Below the pieces are notes generated by a model that worked only from the letters and a program-made list of their open reading frames with translations, had not been told where the DNA came from and did no database searches. From NCBI RefSeq assembly GCF_014649955.1, contig NZ_BMUA01000006.1, forward strand, positions 1 to 64,000: 64,000 bases of DNA, given 5' to 3'. Source of the stretch: Streptomyces violascens. Lineage in GTDB: Bacteria; Actinomycetota; Actinomycetes; Streptomycetales; Streptomycetaceae. Shown here piece after piece: positions 16,959 through 25,782 of the stretch (the first letter of the stretch is position 1; every line of letters begins with the position of its first letter). The position numbers and the translations under genes were made by a program.

Positions 16959-17585
16959 ATGACCACGCCCACCCCGACCCGGATCCCCAGGATCGCCGCC
17001 GCCTCCGTGCTCGCCCTCACCCTCGGCGGCGGGCTCATGGCCTGCACCCCCGATCCGGTGGCCAAGGCCCGTGACGTGAGGGTGCAGAACGCCGCCGCCC
17101 CGCAGCCCAGGGAGGCGGTCGGCCCGCTGAAGGCCTCCGAGCCGACCCGGGTCGTCATCCCCTCCGCGGGGGTCGACGCGAGCCCGGTGCTGCGGCTCGG
17201 GGTGGATTCCGCGCAGGAGCTGGAGGTGCCGCCGGTGGACCGGGCCGAGCAGGCGGGCTGGTACACCGGCAGCGTCACACCGGGCGAGAAGGGGGCCTCG
17301 GTCCTGGTCGCGCACTACGACACCGCGAACGGCCCGGCGCTGATGCGGAACGTGAAGAACATGTCGGTCGGCGACGTGATCGAGGTCGGCCGGGCGGACG
17401 GCTCGACCGCGGTGTTCAAGATCCGCGAAACCCAGCAGGTCGAGAAAAAGGACTTCCCGACACATAAGGTTTACGGGACGACCCATCGCGCCGAGCTCCG
17501 CCTCATCACCTGTGGCGGTCCGATCAAGGACGGTCACCGCTCGGCCAACATCATCTTCTATGCCGACCTGGTCAAGGCCGAATAA
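16959..17585 (+). CDS. Class F sortase with lipoprotein-type signal
   Basis: 208 residues. The N-terminus is basic and then hydrophobic, ending in LMAC (Cys29), which fits a lipobox. The sortase core starts near residue 60 (PTRVVIPSAGVDASPVL) and holds His119 (VLVAHYD), Cys185 (LITCGG) and Arg194, the catalytic triad order of sortases. Class F enzymes are common in actinobacteria and attach or cross-link surface proteins, but substrates are poorly defined. No obvious LPxTG-type substrate lies nearby. The strict lipobox placement suggests anchoring through lipid in place of, or besides, a transmembrane helix. Confidence 0.9.
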   Translation: MTTPTPTRIPRIAAASVLALTLGGGLMACTPDPVAKARDVRVQNAAAPQPREAVGPLKASEPTRVVIPSAGVDASPVLRLGVDSAQELEVPPVDRAEQAGWYTGSVTPGEKGASVLVAHYDTANGPALMRNVKNMSVGDVIEVGRADGSTAVFKIRETQQVEKKDFPTHKVYGTTHRAELRLITCGGPIKDGHRSANIIFYADLVKAE

Positions 17586-17589
17586 CGCA

Positions 17590-17612
17590 CCGGGGCTCGG
17601 GCGAAGCCCCGG
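17590..17612 (+). terminator. Stem-loop after sortase gene
   Basis: Perfect 8-bp inverted repeat CCGGGGCT/AGCCCCGG with a 7-nt loop, starting 4 nt after the sortase stop. There is no T-run, which is usual for streptomycete terminators. Confidence 0.55.
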
Positions 17613-17655
17613 CGGAAGGTGAAATAGCCTGGGGTTCCCGCACGACAGGAGCACC

Positions 17656-18447
17656 TTGATCCGCCACCTTCGCACAGCCCTCCTGGCACCCCTGCTGACC
17701 GCAGTGGGTGCTCTGCTGCTGTCCGGCTGCGGCGGAGCGGGGCACCTGGAGAGCTCCGGTGCGACGCCGACGGCGATCGGCCCGATACACCTGTGGCCGG
17801 ATCTGCCGCCCGCGACCGCGACCCCGAACGACTACGGCGAGACCGACACCGAGCAGGTGCCCGGGATCAAGGTGAGCGGGGGCGACGTCCGCAAGCTGAG
17901 CCCGGTCGCGGTGGTGCAGGCCGAGGTGAAGGCGCACCCGAACACGTACAGCGGCGAGGACGGCCTCTACGACGAAACGGTCCGCCAGCTCGCCGCCTGC
18001 AAGCAGAAGCCGGGCAGTTGCCCGGTCCTCAAGCCGTACTACCGGGATCTGACCGGGGACGGCAAGGACGAGCTGATCGTCGGCATCCGGATGCCGGACC
18101 AGCAGCTCGCGGTGCGTTGCTACATGCCCGCCAAGGACGGCGGCCTGATCCGCATCATGTCCACCGTCGACCAGATCATCAGCGTCGACCTGGCCGGCCG
18201 CGACGTGATCCTGCGGTCGGTGTCTGCGGGCATGCCCGGATACGAGTACCGCACCGCGTGGTCCTGGGACGACCACCAGCAGGCGATGCTCCCCACCCGG
18301 GACGAGATCGTGCGCCGCAAGACCGGCGGCGAGACCCCCGGCGGGAAGCACCCCGCACCGTCCGGCGCCGGGCAGCTCTCGCCGTCGCCGAAGAAGAAGC
18401 CGCCGACGGCGAAGCCGTCGGCCACCCCGACGGCGGACGCACCATGA
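17656..18447 (+). CDS. Secreted lipoprotein coupled to histidine kinase
   Basis: 263 residues from a TTG start with AGGAG 5 nt upstream. The signal peptide ends in the lipobox LLLSGC (Cys25). The mature part is a soluble domain with four Cys in the middle (AACKQKPGSCPV, LAVRCYMPAK) and a segment DLTGDGKDELIVGI that resembles FG-GAP/EF-hand-like repeats. The tail is Lys/Pro/Ser-rich. Its stop overlaps the start of the histidine kinase gene (ATGA). The arrangement recalls CseA-CseC, where a lipoprotein modulates a sensor kinase, but sequence similarity to CseA is not evident to me. Confidence 0.8.
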   Translation: MIRHLRTALLAPLLTAVGALLLSGCGGAGHLESSGATPTAIGPIHLWPDLPPATATPNDYGETDTEQVPGIKVSGGDVRKLSPVAVVQAEVKAHPNTYSGEDGLYDETVRQLAACKQKPGSCPVLKPYYRDLTGDGKDELIVGIRMPDQQLAVRCYMPAKDGGLIRIMSTVDQIISVDLAGRDVILRSVSAGMPGYEYRTAWSWDDHQQAMLPTRDEIVRRKTGGETPGGKHPAPSGAGQLSPSPKKKPPTAKPSATPTADAP

Positions 18448-19772
18448 AACTCCCCCGGATATCGAGGCCGCCCCGCCTGCCGCTGCCCCGCTGGACGGCG
18501 ACGCTGACCTGGAAGTCGGCGGTCTTCATCACCGTGATGTGCTGCGCGCTCGCGTCGCTGCTCGGCGTCCTGGTGCACGTCTCGGTGACCCGGCAGACCG
18601 TGGGCGAGGCCCGCCACAAGGCGCTCGACCGGCTCGCCGACGTCACCCAGATGTACGAGGCGGGCGAGCAGCTGCCGCCCGGAGCCGGCCTCGACCCGCC
18701 CGAACTGCCGCCCTCGCTGCGCAGGCTCGCCGTCTCCGGCAAGCGCGGCACCCTCGTCGACGACGACCACGGCCGCCCCACCATGTGGGCGGCGGGCCCG
18801 GCGGACGGCAGGGCGCTGGCCGCCGAGATCGACTACACCCAGAGCGCCCGCACCATCAACGGCCTGGACAAGGCCATCCTCGGCTCGTCCATCCTCGCGA
18901 TCGGCGCGACCCTGCTTGTCGGCGTCTTCGCCGTCACCCGGATCACCCGGCGGCTGCACCAGACCGCGACGGTGGCCCGCCGGATCGACGCGGGCGACCT
19001 CGACGCCCGGGTCAACGACCCCCGCACCAAGGACCCCTCGCGCCCCCAGGACGAGGTGGCCATCGTGGCCGGCGCCCTGGACACGATGGCCTCCACGCTC
19101 CAGGGCAAGCTGCTCAGCGAGCAGCGCTTCACCGCCGATGTGGCGCACGAGCTGCGCACCCCGCTGACCGGTCTGCACGCGGCCGCCGAGCTTTTGCCGG
19201 CGGGCCGCCCGGCCGAGCTCGTACGCGACCGGGTGCAGGCGATGCGCTCGCTCACCGAGGACCTCCTGGAGATCTCCCGCCTGGACGCGGGCAGCGAGAC
19301 CGTCGACCTCGACATGCAGCAGCTCGCCCCGGTGGTCGAGCGGGTGGTGCGCGCCTCGGTCGCCTCGGGCACCGCGGAGGCGGACACCACCCTCACGGTG
19401 GTGCGGGACGCCTGCGTGGAGACCGACAAGCGCCGCCTCGAGCGGGTGATCGGCAACCTGCTCGCCAACGCCCACAAGCACGGCAAGGCCCCGGTCGAGC
19501 TGACGGTGCACGGGCCGGTCGTCACCGTCCGGGACCACGGCACGGGCTATCCGGACTACCTCCTGGACCACGGCCCGCAGCGCTTCCGCACCGACGCCGG
19601 AAACAAGGGGCACGGGCTCGGCCTGACCATCGCGGCGGGCCAGGCGGCCGTGATCGGCGCCGAGCTGCGCTTCGCCAACGCCGCGGACGGCGGCGCGGTG
19701 GCCCGGCTCGAACTCCCGGAGTACGTCAGCTTCGAGGCGCCCGAGTCCGGGGAGCGCCCACACGCCGAGTGA
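18444..19772 (+). CDS. Orphan sensor histidine kinase
   Basis: 442 residues. TM1 is at about residues 28-50 and TM2 at about 145-170 (ILGSSILAIGATLLVGVFAV), enclosing an extracellular sensor of roughly 90 residues. A HAMP region follows (RLHQTATVARRIDAGDLDARV), then the H box VAHELRTPLTG with His235 and an ATPase domain with N box NLLANAHKH, DHGTG and GHGLGL. Translation is coupled to the upstream lipoprotein. No response regulator gene is adjacent, so its partner must be encoded elsewhere. The ATPase domain is slightly short between the N and G boxes. Confidence 0.92.
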   Translation: MKLPRISRPPRLPLPRWTATLTWKSAVFITVMCCALASLLGVLVHVSVTRQTVGEARHKALDRLADVTQMYEAGEQLPPGAGLDPPELPPSLRRLAVSGKRGTLVDDDHGRPTMWAAGPADGRALAAEIDYTQSARTINGLDKAILGSSILAIGATLLVGVFAVTRITRRLHQTATVARRIDAGDLDARVNDPRTKDPSRPQDEVAIVAGALDTMASTLQGKLLSEQRFTADVAHELRTPLTGLHAAAELLPAGRPAELVRDRVQAMRSLTEDLLEISRLDAGSETVDLDMQQLAPVVERVVRASVASGTAEADTTLTVVRDACVETDKRRLERVIGNLLANAHKHGKAPVELTVHGPVVTVRDHGTGYPDYLLDHGPQRFRTDAGNKGHGLGLTIAAGQAAVIGAELRFANAADGGAVARLELPEYVSFEAPESGERPHAE

Positions 19773-19871
19773 CGCCTCGTTACGCTTTGCGAACTCCGAT
19801 GAGCGAATTTACCGTGAGGCAGGCGAATTGAGGGTCGTTCACCCGCGGCCCCGCCCCATCCAGGAGGCACC

Positions 19872-20213
19872 ATGTCCCTGCGCTCACCCCTTGCCGCACT
19901 CGGCCTCTGCGCGGCCGGCGCAGCCGTGGCCGTCCTGGCCACGGCGCAGACCGCCGCCGCCGGGGAGTTTGCACACAACGGGTACACGGGCCGCGTCACC
20001 GCCAAGTCCGGCCTGCTCCTGCGCGACCGGCCCACCCGGAGCAGCAGGATCGTCGGCGCGGCGGCGTACGGCTCGATCGTGCACATCTTCTGCAGGACCG
20101 GCGGCGACCGGGTCCACGGGAACGACCACTGGTACCTGCTCACCGACGGCACCTGGGCGTGGGCATCGGCCTATTACATCGACAACATCGGGGCCGTACC
20201 GCGCTGGTGCTGA
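19872..20213 (+). CDS. Secreted SH3-like domain protein
   Basis: 113 residues with CCAGGAGGCACC before the ATG. Residues 1-31 form a typical signal peptide ending in TAAA-G. The mature part is a small bacterial SH3-like domain (GLLLRDRPTRSSRIVGAAAYGSIV, DHWYLLTDGTWAWASAYYI) with two Cys that could form a disulphide. Such proteins bind cell-wall peptides. It stands alone on its strand, and no enzyme domain is attached. Confidence 0.85.
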   Translation: MSLRSPLAALGLCAAGAAVAVLATAQTAAAGEFAHNGYTGRVTAKSGLLLRDRPTRSSRIVGAAAYGSIVHIFCRTGGDRVHGNDHWYLLTDGTWAWASAYYIDNIGAVPRWC

Positions 20214-20222
20214 GCGTGCCGC

Positions 20223-20480
20223 TCAGCCGCCGAGGAGTTTGGACTTGGCGGATGCGAACTCTTCGAGCGTGAGCAGTCCTTCGCTGACCATGTCACCCAG
20301 GCGGGTCAGCCGGTCCGCGACATCGGCGCCGCTCGCGTGCACGGGCGCGTGCGGCGCCGCGGCGTGCGCCGCACGGTCGGCGGCATAGCCCGGGCTGCCG
20401 GAGAGCAGACCGCGCAGCAGGGGCGCGCCGGCCGGGCGCTCGACGGGGTGCCTCTCGGGGCGGGCGGGTCGGACGTACAT
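20223..20480 (-). CDS. SHOCT domain protein
   Basis: 85 residues. The last 30 residues (DRLTRLGDMVSEGLLTLEEFASAKSKLLGG) match the SHOCT oligomerisation motif, with the L-x-x-L-x-x-L-x-x-x-G-x-(I/L)-(S/T)-x-E-E-F pattern. The N-terminus is Pro/Ala/His-rich. Its start overlaps the ribosome binding site area inside the end of the upstream DUF6325 gene (3-bp gap), so the two form an operon. Confidence 0.82.
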   Translation of the reverse strand: MYVRPARPERHPVERPAGAPLLRGLLSGSPGYAADRAAHAAAPHAPVHASGADVADRLTRLGDMVSEGLLTLEEFASAKSKLLGG

Positions 20481-20483
20481 CGG

Positions 20484-20945
20484 TCAGACCTCCGTTCCGG
20501 TGGACGAGGACGGCGACGGCGACGGTGCGGACGCGGCCAGCGCGGCCAGCCCCGCCTTCACCTCGGCGAGCCGCTCCGGCGGGATCCGTACCGAGCCGGC
20601 GATGCGACCGCCGGCCGCCCGCACCTCCTCGGCCGCCTCCGCCGCCCAGAGGTGTTCGACCAGGACGAGCAGCGCGCAGTTCCCGCGGTCCAGGAGCCCG
20701 GCCGACTCGGTGACGTCCTCGGGGCCGATGAGCCGGGTCGCGTCCCGGCCGCCGAGCATCCCCTGGAGCTCCTCGAACTCGTCGAGTTCGGCGGCGAGCA
20801 CCTCGCCGCCCGCGGTCTTGGTGACGACCAGCGCGTCGATCAGGGCGACGGCGCCGGACCGGCGCAGCGCGCCGAGCGAGGCGACCGCCCGGACCCTCAA
20901 CTGCTCCTCGGGAAAGGCGAGGACGATGAACTCCACGGGCCCCAT
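20484..20945 (-). CDS. DUF6325 family protein
   Basis: 153 residues from ATG 20945, chosen because AAGGAG lies 8 nt upstream. The family pattern is clear: MGPVEFIVLAFPEEQ at the start, IDALVVTK, then a DUF1269-like alpha/beta body (ALLVLVEHLWAAEAAEEVRAAGG). The C-terminal tail is Ser/Pro-rich. Proteins of this type are often paired with a SHOCT protein, as here, and are probably membrane-associated or stress-related. Function is unknown. Confidence 0.82.
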   Translation of the reverse strand: MGPVEFIVLAFPEEQLRVRAVASLGALRRSGAVALIDALVVTKTAGGEVLAAELDEFEELQGMLGGRDATRLIGPEDVTESAGLLDRGNCALLVLVEHLWAAEAAEEVRAAGGRIAGSVRIPPERLAEVKAGLAALAASAPSPSPSSSTGTEV

Positions 20946-21040
20946 GGCGCCGGCTCCTTTTTGACGTACCGTCATGCATTCCGTTCGGCACTTTATGACA
21001 TACAGGGACATAAGGCCTGTGTCTTGCTACGTTGCCTGGC

Positions 21041-22432
21041 ATGACCGCACCGTTGGCGGCCGACGCCTCCCCGCCCGAGCTCCGCCACCCCGACCCGCGG
21101 GGAGTCGAGCTCTCCCTGCTCGTCGGTGCCGTTCTCGTCGTGGTGCTCGGCTATGTCGACGTCGGCCTCGCCAGGAGCGGCACGGTGCCGCCCGACGCCG
21201 CGAGCTACGGGGCCGGGCTCGGCCTGCTCGCGCTCCTCACCCACCTCGTGGTCCGCTTCCGAGCGCCGCACGCCGACCCCCTGCTGCTGCCGATCGCGGT
21301 GCTGCTCAACGGGCTCGGCCTGGTGCTGATCTACCGGCTCGACCTCGCGACCCCGGGCAGCCGGGCGGCCCCCACCCAGCTGGTCTGGTCGACGCTCGGG
21401 GTCTGCCTGTTCCTCGCCGTGATCCTGGTCCTGCGTGAGCACCGCATCCTGCAGCGGTACGCCTATGTCTCGATGGCGGCGGGCCTGTTCCTGATGCTCG
21501 TCCCGATCCTGTTCCCCGCGGTCAACGGCGCCAAGATCTGGATCAGGGCGGGCGGCTTCTCGTTCCAGCCGGCCGAGTTCGCCAAGATCCTGCTCGCCCT
21601 GTTCTTCGCGGCCTACCTCGCCGCCAACCGCAACGCGCTCGCGTACACCGGCCGCATGATCTGGCGGCTCCAGATGCCCACCGGCCGGGTGCTCGGCCCG
21701 ATCGTGGCGATCTGGCTGATGAGCGTCGGCGTCCTCGTACTCGAACGGGACCTCGGCACCTCGCTGCTGTTCTTCGGCCTGTTCGTGGTCATGCTGTACG
21801 TGGCGACCGGGCGCACCGGGTGGATCGCGGTGGGAATGCTGCTCGCCTCGGCCGGCGCGGCCGTGGTCGCGCTGCTCGAACCCCATGTGCACAGCCGCGT
21901 CGCCGACTGGCTGAACCCGTACGCCACCATCGAGGCGGGCCGCGGCCCCAGCCAGCTCGCCCAGTCCCTGTTCGCGTTCGGGGCGGGCGGCACGCTCGGC
22001 TCGGGGCTCGGCCTCGGCCACTCCACCCTGATCGGCTTCGCCGCGAAGTCCGACTTCATCCTGGCCACGGCGGGCGAGGAGCTCGGCCTGTGCGGACTGA
22101 CCGCGATCTTCCTCCTGTACGCCCTGCTCGTGGCCCGGGGCTACCGGGCCGGGATCTGCCTGACCAGCCCGTTCGGGCGCCTTTTCGCGATCGGACTCGC
22201 CTCGATCGTGGCGCTCCAGGTGTTCGTGATCGCGGGCGGCGTGATGGGGCTCATCCCGCTCACCGGCCTGGCGATGCCCTTCCTCGCGCAGGGCGGCTCG
22301 TCCGTGATCGCCAACTGGATCATCGTGGCACTGCTCATCCGGATCAGTGATTCCGCCCACCGGCCGCTTCCCGCGGTCGAACCCGGCGTCATCGCACGGC
22401 CCGAACCATCGGTGAAGGGGACACCCACATGA
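21041..22432 (+). CDS. SEDS-family peptidoglycan polymerase (RodA/FtsW/SpoVE type)
   Basis: 463 residues with ten or more hydrophobic helices. The SEDS signatures are visible: NGAKIWIRAGGFSFQPAEFAKI, LLFFGLFVVMLYVATGR, FIFATAGEELG-like (FILATAGEELGLCG) and TGLAMPFLAQGGSS near the end. It polymerises lipid II glycan strands with a partner class B PBP, and the next gene (ATGA overlap) encodes exactly that. TTG 21032 is an alternative start. This pair is probably not the essential divisome FtsW-FtsI, since no dcw cluster genes are present. Confidence 0.93.
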   Translation: MTAPLAADASPPELRHPDPRGVELSLLVGAVLVVVLGYVDVGLARSGTVPPDAASYGAGLGLLALLTHLVVRFRAPHADPLLLPIAVLLNGLGLVLIYRLDLATPGSRAAPTQLVWSTLGVCLFLAVILVLREHRILQRYAYVSMAAGLFLMLVPILFPAVNGAKIWIRAGGFSFQPAEFAKILLALFFAAYLAANRNALAYTGRMIWRLQMPTGRVLGPIVAIWLMSVGVLVLERDLGTSLLFFGLFVVMLYVATGRTGWIAVGMLLASAGAAVVALLEPHVHSRVADWLNPYATIEAGRGPSQLAQSLFAFGAGGTLGSGLGLGHSTLIGFAAKSDFILATAGEELGLCGLTAIFLLYALLVARGYRAGICLTSPFGRLFAIGLASIVALQVFVIAGGVMGLIPLTGLAMPFLAQGGSSVIANWIIVALLIRISDSAHRPLPAVEPGVIARPEPSVKGTPT

Positions 22433-23886
22433 CCCGGTACATCCGGCGGGCCGCCGCCTTCTGCCTCGTCCTCCTGGTGGCGCTGCTCGTGAACGCGGCC
22501 CGCATCCAGGTCTTCGGGGCCGACGCGCTCGACTCCCACCCCGCCAACCGCCGCCTGATGATCGCCCGTTACCACCAGCCGCGCGGTGCCATCGTGGTCG
22601 ACGGGGAGAGCGTCACCGGGTCGCGGGACAGCGGCCAGCAGCTGCGGTACGAGCGGACGTACACGTACGGGCCGCTGTACGCGAGCGTCACCGGGTACGC
22701 CTCGCAGACGTACGGAACGACGCTCATCGAGAACGCGGAGGACGCCGTCCTGTCGGGCACCTCCCCGCTCCTGCCGGCGTTCCCGCTGTGGAACGGGCTC
22801 ACCGGCGACCGGCAGCCCGGCGGGCAGGCCGTCACCACCATCAAGGCGTCGATGCAGCGGGCCGCGTACGACGGTCTGGCCGGCAGGAAGGGGGCCGTGG
22901 CGGCGATCGAACCGTCGACGGGCAAGATCCTGGCGCTGGTCAGCAGCCCGTCGTACGACCCGGGTGTCCTCTCGGGTACGGGCAGGTCGGTGGCGAACGC
23001 CTGGCGGCGGCTGACCTCGGACACGAACCAGCCCATGCTCAACCGGGCGATCCGGCAGACGTATCCGCCCGGCTCCGCCTTCAAGATCGTGACGGCGGCG
23101 GCCGCGCTCGACTCGGGATTGATCACGGACGTCGAAGCGCCGACCGACACGCCGGATCCGTACGTCCTGCCCAACTCGGTCACCACGCTCCCCAATGAGC
23201 CGAGCGGCTGCGGCGGGGCCTCGCTGGCGTACGCGGTGACCGTCTCCTGCAACACGGTGATGGCGAGGGTCGGGCTGAAGGTGGGGCTGGCCACCATGGT
23301 GGACACGGCGCGGAGGTTCGGCTTCAACGACGCGTCGCTGCGCATCCCGTCGAGGGTCGCGAAATCCAACTTCGACACGGAGATGAGCCCCGACCAACTG
23401 GCGCTCTCCTCCATCGGCCAGTTCGACACGACGGCCACGCCGCTCCAGATGGCGATGGTCTCGGCGGCCGTCGCCAATGGCGGGGAGCTCAAATACCCCT
23501 ATCTGGTGGACCATACGACGACCGCGGCCGGCACGACCGTCTCCACCACCAGGCCGCGCACCTACCAGCAGGCGATGTATCCGGCGACCGCGCAGCAGCT
23601 CCAGCAGATGATGATCGACGTGGTGAGGAACGGCACCGGCACCGTCGCGGCGATCCCGGGGGCCACGGTCGGCGGCAAGACCGGCACCGCGCAGAACGGC
23701 GTCGGCAACGTCGGCAGCCCGTACGCCTGGTTCATCTCCTGGGCCCAGGCGGACGGCGCGGACCGCCCGGCCGTCGCGGTCGCGGTCGTCGTCGAGGACG
23801 CGTCGGCGAAGCGGGGCGACATCAGCGGCGGCGGTGACGCGGCGCCGATCGCGAGGGCGGTGATGGAGGCGGCGCTGGCGCCATAG
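22429..23886 (+). CDS. Class B penicillin-binding protein (D,D-transpeptidase)
   Basis: 485 residues. One N-terminal transmembrane anchor (FCLVLLVALLVNAARIQV) is followed by a dimerisation domain and a transpeptidase domain with SAFK (nucleophile Ser216, Lys219), SCN (Ser273) and KTGTAQ (Lys417). Length and layout match the short PbpA-type class B enzymes of actinobacteria. The gene is coupled to the SEDS polymerase upstream. The two should act as a polymerase-transpeptidase pair in wall synthesis outside the main divisome. Confidence 0.94.
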   Translation: MTRYIRRAAAFCLVLLVALLVNAARIQVFGADALDSHPANRRLMIARYHQPRGAIVVDGESVTGSRDSGQQLRYERTYTYGPLYASVTGYASQTYGTTLIENAEDAVLSGTSPLLPAFPLWNGLTGDRQPGGQAVTTIKASMQRAAYDGLAGRKGAVAAIEPSTGKILALVSSPSYDPGVLSGTGRSVANAWRRLTSDTNQPMLNRAIRQTYPPGSAFKIVTAAAALDSGLITDVEAPTDTPDPYVLPNSVTTLPNEPSGCGGASLAYAVTVSCNTVMARVGLKVGLATMVDTARRFGFNDASLRIPSRVAKSNFDTEMSPDQLALSSIGQFDTTATPLQMAMVSAAVANGGELKYPYLVDHTTTAAGTTVSTTRPRTYQQAMYPATAQQLQQMMIDVVRNGTGTVAAIPGATVGGKTGTAQNGVGNVGSPYAWFISWAQADGADRPAVAVAVVVEDASAKRGDISGGGDAAPIARAVMEAALAP

Positions 23887-23954
23887 GCCCGGCCCGTCTC
23901 GCCCCTCGAAAAAAGGGAGCGACCCGTCGGGCCCTCCTGATTACTCTGCGCCTC

Positions 23955-24422
23955 ATGACCAACGACACGCCCCGGTACGAACTCGCCCAGGTGAACATAG
24001 GCCGCCTCAAACACCCGCTGGACTCAGCCGAGTTGAAGGACTTCATGGACGGGCTCGACCCGGTGAACGCGGTGGCGGACGCGGCCGACGGGTTCGTGTG
24101 GCGCCTGCAGACGGAGTCCGGCAATGCCACCGACCTGCGCTTCTTCGGCGACGACACGATGCTGGTGAACATGTCGGTGTGGCGCGACACCGACGCCCTG
24201 ACGGCCTTCATGTATCAGGGCCTGCACCGCGAACTCCTGGCCCGCCGCTTCGAGTTCTTCCAGCGGCTGACCGAACCCATGACCGCCCTGTGGTGGGTCC
24301 CGGCGGGCCACCGCCCGACGGTCGCAGAAGCCGAGAAGCGCGTCCTGCACCTGCGTGCGCATGGCCCGACCCCGCATGCCTTCACCCTGCGAAACGTCTT
24401 TCCGGCGGGGCCGGGGGAATAG
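23955..24422 (+). CDS. DUF3291 domain protein
   Basis: 155 residues. The order of features fits DUF3291, a dimeric ferredoxin-like alpha/beta barrel: YELAQVNIGRLKHPLDSAEL at the N-terminus, DGFVWRLQ, MLVNMSVWRD, LTAFMYQGLHRELLARRFEFF and WWVPAGHRPTVAEAE. It resembles heme-degrading or monooxygenase-like ABM folds, but no activity is established. It stands alone between the PBP gene and a dispersed repeat. Confidence 0.85.
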   Translation: MTNDTPRYELAQVNIGRLKHPLDSAELKDFMDGLDPVNAVADAADGFVWRLQTESGNATDLRFFGDDTMLVNMSVWRDTDALTAFMYQGLHRELLARRFEFFQRLTEPMTALWWVPAGHRPTVAEAEKRVLHLRAHGPTPHAFTLRNVFPAGPGE

Positions 24423-24478
24423 GGGGCTCGCCGCGCGGGCCGAGCTCTCCCGCGGTGTTCGTCGACCGCGGGCCGCCT

Positions 24479-24508
24479 GTGGCTGGTCGCGCAGTTCCCC
24501 GCGCCCCT
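24479..24508. repeat. Dispersed streptomycete intergenic repeat, copy A
   Basis: The sequence begins GTGGCTGGTCGCGCAG and ends CCCCGCGCCCCT. A close copy with matching flanks lies at 57386-57419. Both are in gaps next to convergent gene ends. Confidence 0.65.
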
Positions 24509-24583
24509 TGAGCAGCACGGCGCCGGGCCGAACCTCGGAGCTCGCCGGTCAGCGGCGGCGGAAGCGCCGCGCGAAAGAGTGGC

Positions 24584-24619
24584 GGCCGGTCGCGTCAGTG
24601 GCAGCAGGCGCGACCGGCC
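24584..24619 (-). terminator. Stem-loop downstream of ferritin-like gene
   Basis: Perfect 11-bp inverted repeat GGCCGGTCGCG/CGCGACCGGCC with a 14-nt loop, starting 10 nt beyond the stop at 24629 on the minus strand. It is a plausible intrinsic terminator for that gene. Confidence 0.65.
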
Positions 24620-24628
24620 TCGGCCGGG

Positions 24629-25771
24629 TCAGGACGAGGCCCCCTCCTCGATCGCTCCCTCCACCTCGGCGACCCTCGCCGTCTCCTCCGCCTCGAACCG
24701 CTCCCTGTCGAGTTGCTCGGCGATTTCCTCGTCCTGGGTCATCAGGAGGTCCAGGTTGGAGTCGCCGAGGTCGAAGACGCCCATGTCGACGTAGGCCTTC
24801 TGGAGGCGTTCGCCCCAGAGGCCGATGTCCTTCACGCAGGGGACGATGCGGCTGAAGAGGAGTTTGCGGAAGAGGTGCAGGAATTCGCTTTCCTCGCTCA
24901 GTTGCTCGGCCTCCTTCTTCGGGATGCCGAAGTTCTCCAGGACCTCGACCCCGCGCAGCCGGTCGCGCATCAAGTAGCAGCCCTCGATGACGAATTCCTC
25001 GCGGTCGCGCAGCTCCGCGTCCGAGAGCTGGGTGTAGTAGTCGCGCAGGGCCATGCGGCCGAAGGCCACGTGGCGGGCCTCGTCCTGCATGACGTACGCC
25101 AGGATCTGCTTCGGCAGGGGCTTGGTCGTGGTGTCGCGGATCATGCCGAACGCGGCGAGCGCCAGACCCTCGATCAGGACCTGCATGCCGAGGTAGGGCA
25201 TGTCCCAGCGGGAGTCGCGCAGGGTGTCGCCGAGCAGTGACTGGAGGTTGTCGTTGATCGGGTACAGCATGCCGAGCTTCGTGTGCAGGAAGCGGGCGTA
25301 GATCTCGGCGTGCCGGGCCTCGTCCATGGTCTGGGTCGCGGAGTAGAACTTGGCGTCCAGGTCCGGGACGGACTCCACGATGCGGGCGGCGCACACCATC
25401 GCACCCTGCTCGCCGTGCAGGAACTGGCTGAACTGCCAGGACGTGTAGTGCCGGCGCAGATCACCCTTGTCGCGGTCGGTCATCTTGTCCCAGTACGACG
25501 TGCCGTACAGCGTCATCGCCTCGTCCGGGGTGCCGAGCGGGTCGTACGGGTCGACCTCCAGGTCCCAGTCGATGCGCTTGGCGCCGTCCCACTGCTTGTC
25601 CTTGCCCTTCTGGTAGAGGGCGAGCAGACGGTCGCGCCCGTCGTCGTAGTCCCAGTTGAAGCGGGCGGCGCCGGAGGCCGGCACCTGCCACAGGGGTTCT
25701 CTCGGGCCCGTCACATAGAGGTCGTGCGTCGACACGTGCGGCTCCTTCGCCTCGCGGACGTCGTCGTCCAT
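24629..25771 (-). CDS. Ferritin-like diiron protein (R2/R2lox-like)
   Basis: 380 residues from ATG 25771. An upstream in-frame GTG at 25813 would place the palindrome at 25783-25800 inside the coding region, so the shorter form is preferred. It is all-helical, with two E-x-x-H metal motifs (TMDEARHAE and MQDEARHVAF) and FLHGEQGAM as a further Glu ligand, as in ribonucleotide reductase R2-like ferritin folds. It lacks a recognisable NrdF C-terminal tail, so it is more likely a diiron oxygenase or oxidase than a true RNR subunit. It is divergent from the AurF-like gene, and both encode diiron proteins. Substrate unknown. Confidence 0.85.
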   Translation of the reverse strand: MDDDVREAKEPHVSTHDLYVTGPREPLWQVPASGAARFNWDYDDGRDRLLALYQKGKDKQWDGAKRIDWDLEVDPYDPLGTPDEAMTLYGTSYWDKMTDRDKGDLRRHYTSWQFSQFLHGEQGAMVCAARIVESVPDLDAKFYSATQTMDEARHAEIYARFLHTKLGMLYPINDNLQSLLGDTLRDSRWDMPYLGMQVLIEGLALAAFGMIRDTTTKPLPKQILAYVMQDEARHVAFGRMALRDYYTQLSDAELRDREEFVIEGCYLMRDRLRGVEVLENFGIPKKEAEQLSEESEFLHLFRKLLFSRIVPCVKDIGLWGERLQKAYVDMGVFDLGDSNLDLLMTQDEEIAEQLDRERFEAEETARVAEVEGAIEEGASS

Positions 25772-25782
25772 CGGCCGAACTT

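Noticed and set aside
24629..25771. True ribonucleotide reductase small subunit
   Set aside because: No partner large subunit, and no recognisable NrdF C-terminal tail; the AurF-like neighbour suggests another diiron chemistry.
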